A stretch of DNA of 64,000 nt from Cordylochernes scorpioides (lineage: Eukaryota > Arthropoda > Arachnida > Pseudoscorpiones > Chernetidae). Location of the stretch: positions 56,138,507 to 56,202,506 of the forward strand of contig CP092863.1 of the NCBI GenBank assembly GCA_030710605.1, in the 5' to 3' direction. The number at the start of each line of letters is the position of its first letter. Position 1 is the first letter of the stretch. Below, one piece after another: positions 63,991-64,000 of this stretch. The position numbers and the translations under genes were made by a program. The notes under the pieces were generated by a model. It was not told the origin of the DNA and did no database searches. It saw only the letters and a program-made list of their open reading frames with translations.

Positions 63991-64000
63991 TCGTGGTAAT

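Noticed and set aside
1-64000. CRISPR arrays, operons, bacterial promoters
   Set aside because: The sequence is eukaryotic transposon-rich DNA; the tandem repeats present have no spacer structure.

Overview
This is an AT-rich, eukaryotic, intergenic window built almost entirely of transposable elements and their remains. I recognise no host gene, tRNA or rRNA. The mix of families (Ty3/gypsy, Ty1/copia with an initiator-tRNA-Met half-molecule primer site, Penelope-like elements with GIY-YIG endonucleases, APE-type LINEs with CCHC ends, Tc1, mariner, Tigger/pogo, Helitrons, hAT-like MITEs) points to an invertebrate animal, most likely an arthropod. That is an inference from element types; the species cannot be named from the sequence.

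Layout. 0-7 kb: a Helitron-type 5' end and helicase remnant on +, a foldback, CCAAT-rich tandem repeats, a broken Tc1 transposon, and two Helitron 3' ends in tandem. 7.2-9.16 kb: a 5'-truncated Penelope-like element (PLE) with inverted ends. 9.16-14.45 kb: a complete, apparently intact Ty3/gypsy element (minus strand) inserted in the PLE's right target duplication. 14.8-18 kb: a snapback repeat, an internally deleted mariner sitting in a dispersed repeat, and a foldback. 19.2-22.3 kb: a probable Helitron carrying a retrotransposon gag-like zinc-knuckle ORF. 22.3-24.9 kb: a MITE, a second PLE with a damaged endonuclease, and a repeat with a decayed hammerhead ribozyme. 27.0-32.8 kb: an array of ~350 bp repeats carrying hammerhead ribozymes, interrupted by a full-length but broken copia element. 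33-38.5 kb: LINE 3' remnant, transposase remnant, a LINE with EN and RT remains, and a Tigger pseudogene. 39.4-47.4 kb: dispersed LTR-like repeats, a 1.09 kb Helitron, and poorly explained sequence. 48.4-51.9 kb: a LINE with RNase H, interrupted by another LINE. 52.3-53.9 kb: LINE endonuclease, hAT MITE, Tc1 end. 54.4-60.1 kb: minisatellite, solo-LTR-like repeat, Helitrons. 60.6-64.0 kb: a LINE remnant spanning ORF1 to the 3' end.

Most interesting system. The 27.0-32.8 kb array encodes, once per ~350 bp unit, a sequence that folds as a type I hammerhead self-cleaving ribozyme: CUGACGA, a GCGC/GCGC stem II, GAAA, a two-pair stem III, GUU, and a CACG/CGUG stem I with an outer AGCC/GGCU helix beyond an internal loop. 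Four copies keep every core residue. A diverged copy at 24.66 kb keeps both stems with a different stem II (GGG/CCC) but has one core substitution. Tandem hammerhead repeats of this size match the description of metazoan retrozymes and hammerhead satellites. The window also holds PLE tails with hammerhead-like cores, so both a ribozyme repeat and a possible mobilising reverse transcriptase family are present.

The gypsy element is the only autonomous-looking mobile element here: gag and pol are open, a -1 frame relation joins them, and its LTRs differ at about one position by eye.
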